Positions 5,129 to 5,211 of a stretch of 5,211 bases of DNA are shown here, piece by piece. Position numbers and translations under genes: made by a program. The DNA is from Nitrospirales bacterium (lineage in GTDB: Bacteria > Nitrospirota > Nitrospiria > Nitrospirales > UBA8639): positions 1 to 5,211 of the forward strand of contig BQIY01000212.1 of NCBI GenBank assembly GCA_021604265.1, read 5' to 3'. Under the pieces are notes generated by a model that ran no database searches, was not told the DNA's origin, and was given only the letters and a program-made list of their open reading frames with translations. How positions within the stretch are numbered: the stretch's first letter is position 1; each line of letters starts with the position of its first letter.

Positions 5129-5211
5129 CGGATGTTCCATGCTTTTCAGCGTGGGCCGGACTATGCCTTCATCCACGTGGGATGCGGGGCGTCTTAGCAT
5201 CGAATGATGCT
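5129..5211 (-). other. Group I intron, 3' part (partial)
   Basis: Group I introns splice themselves using a bound guanosine. On the minus strand, in order: CTAAGACGCCCC (5187-5198), resembling the P7-P3' region; a P8 hairpin CATCC (5180-5184) with GGATG (5170-5174); the conserved S segment GAAGGCATAGTCC (5158-5170), which is the same as in the Azoarcus tRNA-Ile intron as I recall it; a P9 hairpin, CCACGC-TGAAAA-GCATGG (5137-5154), with one mismatch; and a terminal G at 5129 as the last intron base. The order and spacing match small bacterial tRNA-type introns. One oddity is that the 5' strand of P7 available here (ATGCTA) pairs with TAGTCC over only four positions, one of them G-U. The rest of the intron lies beyond the window edge. 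Confidence 0.68.

Noticed and set aside
5036..5200. An N-terminal extension of 55 residues on the homing endonuclease
   Set aside because: The frame is open, but it crosses the poly-T terminator and the tmRNA 3' end, which explain that DNA better. The residues show no domain, and the ATG at 5033-5035 places the LAGLIDADG motif at the usual distance from the N-terminus.
1..5211. CRISPR array, rRNA or insertion-sequence ends
   Set aside because: No regularly spaced repeats, no rRNA-like conserved segments, and no transposase with paired terminal repeats were seen on either strand.

Overview
The window reads as a bacterial chromosome segment, probably proteobacterial. That placement is inferred only from gene style: an RloC-type ATPase inside a type I restriction locus, an MntA/HepT module, and a tmRNA with an Ala-type acceptor end. 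Nearly every recognisable gene lies on the minus strand, and most are damaged. It looks like a decayed defence island lying against the 3' end of the tmRNA gene (ssrA), a frequent integration site.

Read along the minus strand from the right edge, the layout is as follows. (1) 5129-5211: the 3' part of a group I intron, with P8, the conserved S/P7' segment GAAGGCATAGTCC and a P9 hairpin. (2) 5112-5128: the last 17 nt of a tmRNA-like RNA, from within the T-loop to the CCA end. (3) 5072-5108: a strong intrinsic terminator. (4) 4577-5035: a single-motif LAGLIDADG homing endonuclease. (5) 4323-4576: unexplained spacer with possible gene debris. (6) 3933-4322: the C-terminal remnant of hsdS. (7) 1648-3936: an rloC/prrC-like anticodon nuclease gene cut by one in-frame TAA. 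(8) 1583-1651: the first 22 codons of hsdR. (9) 1198-1497: an apparently intact mntA antitoxin gene with its own promoter. (10) 750-1205: an in-frame chimera of the first ~23 codons of hepT and the last ~128 codons of hsdR. Positions 1-749 are AT-rich at the left and hold no gene I can identify, apart from one doubtful 45-codon ORF.

The ancestral arrangement can be reconstructed as hsdM-hsdS-rloC-hsdR, with ATGA start/stop overlaps at hsdS/rloC and rloC/hsdR. A type I restriction system thus carried a tRNA-cutting backup nuclease. An mntA-hepT toxin-antitoxin module later landed in hsdR. A deletion then fused the truncated toxin gene to the hsdR tail, so the antitoxin survives without its toxin. 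hsdM and most of hsdS are absent from the window, and rloC carries a nonsense codon. No complete restriction, anticodon-nuclease or toxin activity is expected here. The two genes that look intact are mntA and the homing endonuclease.
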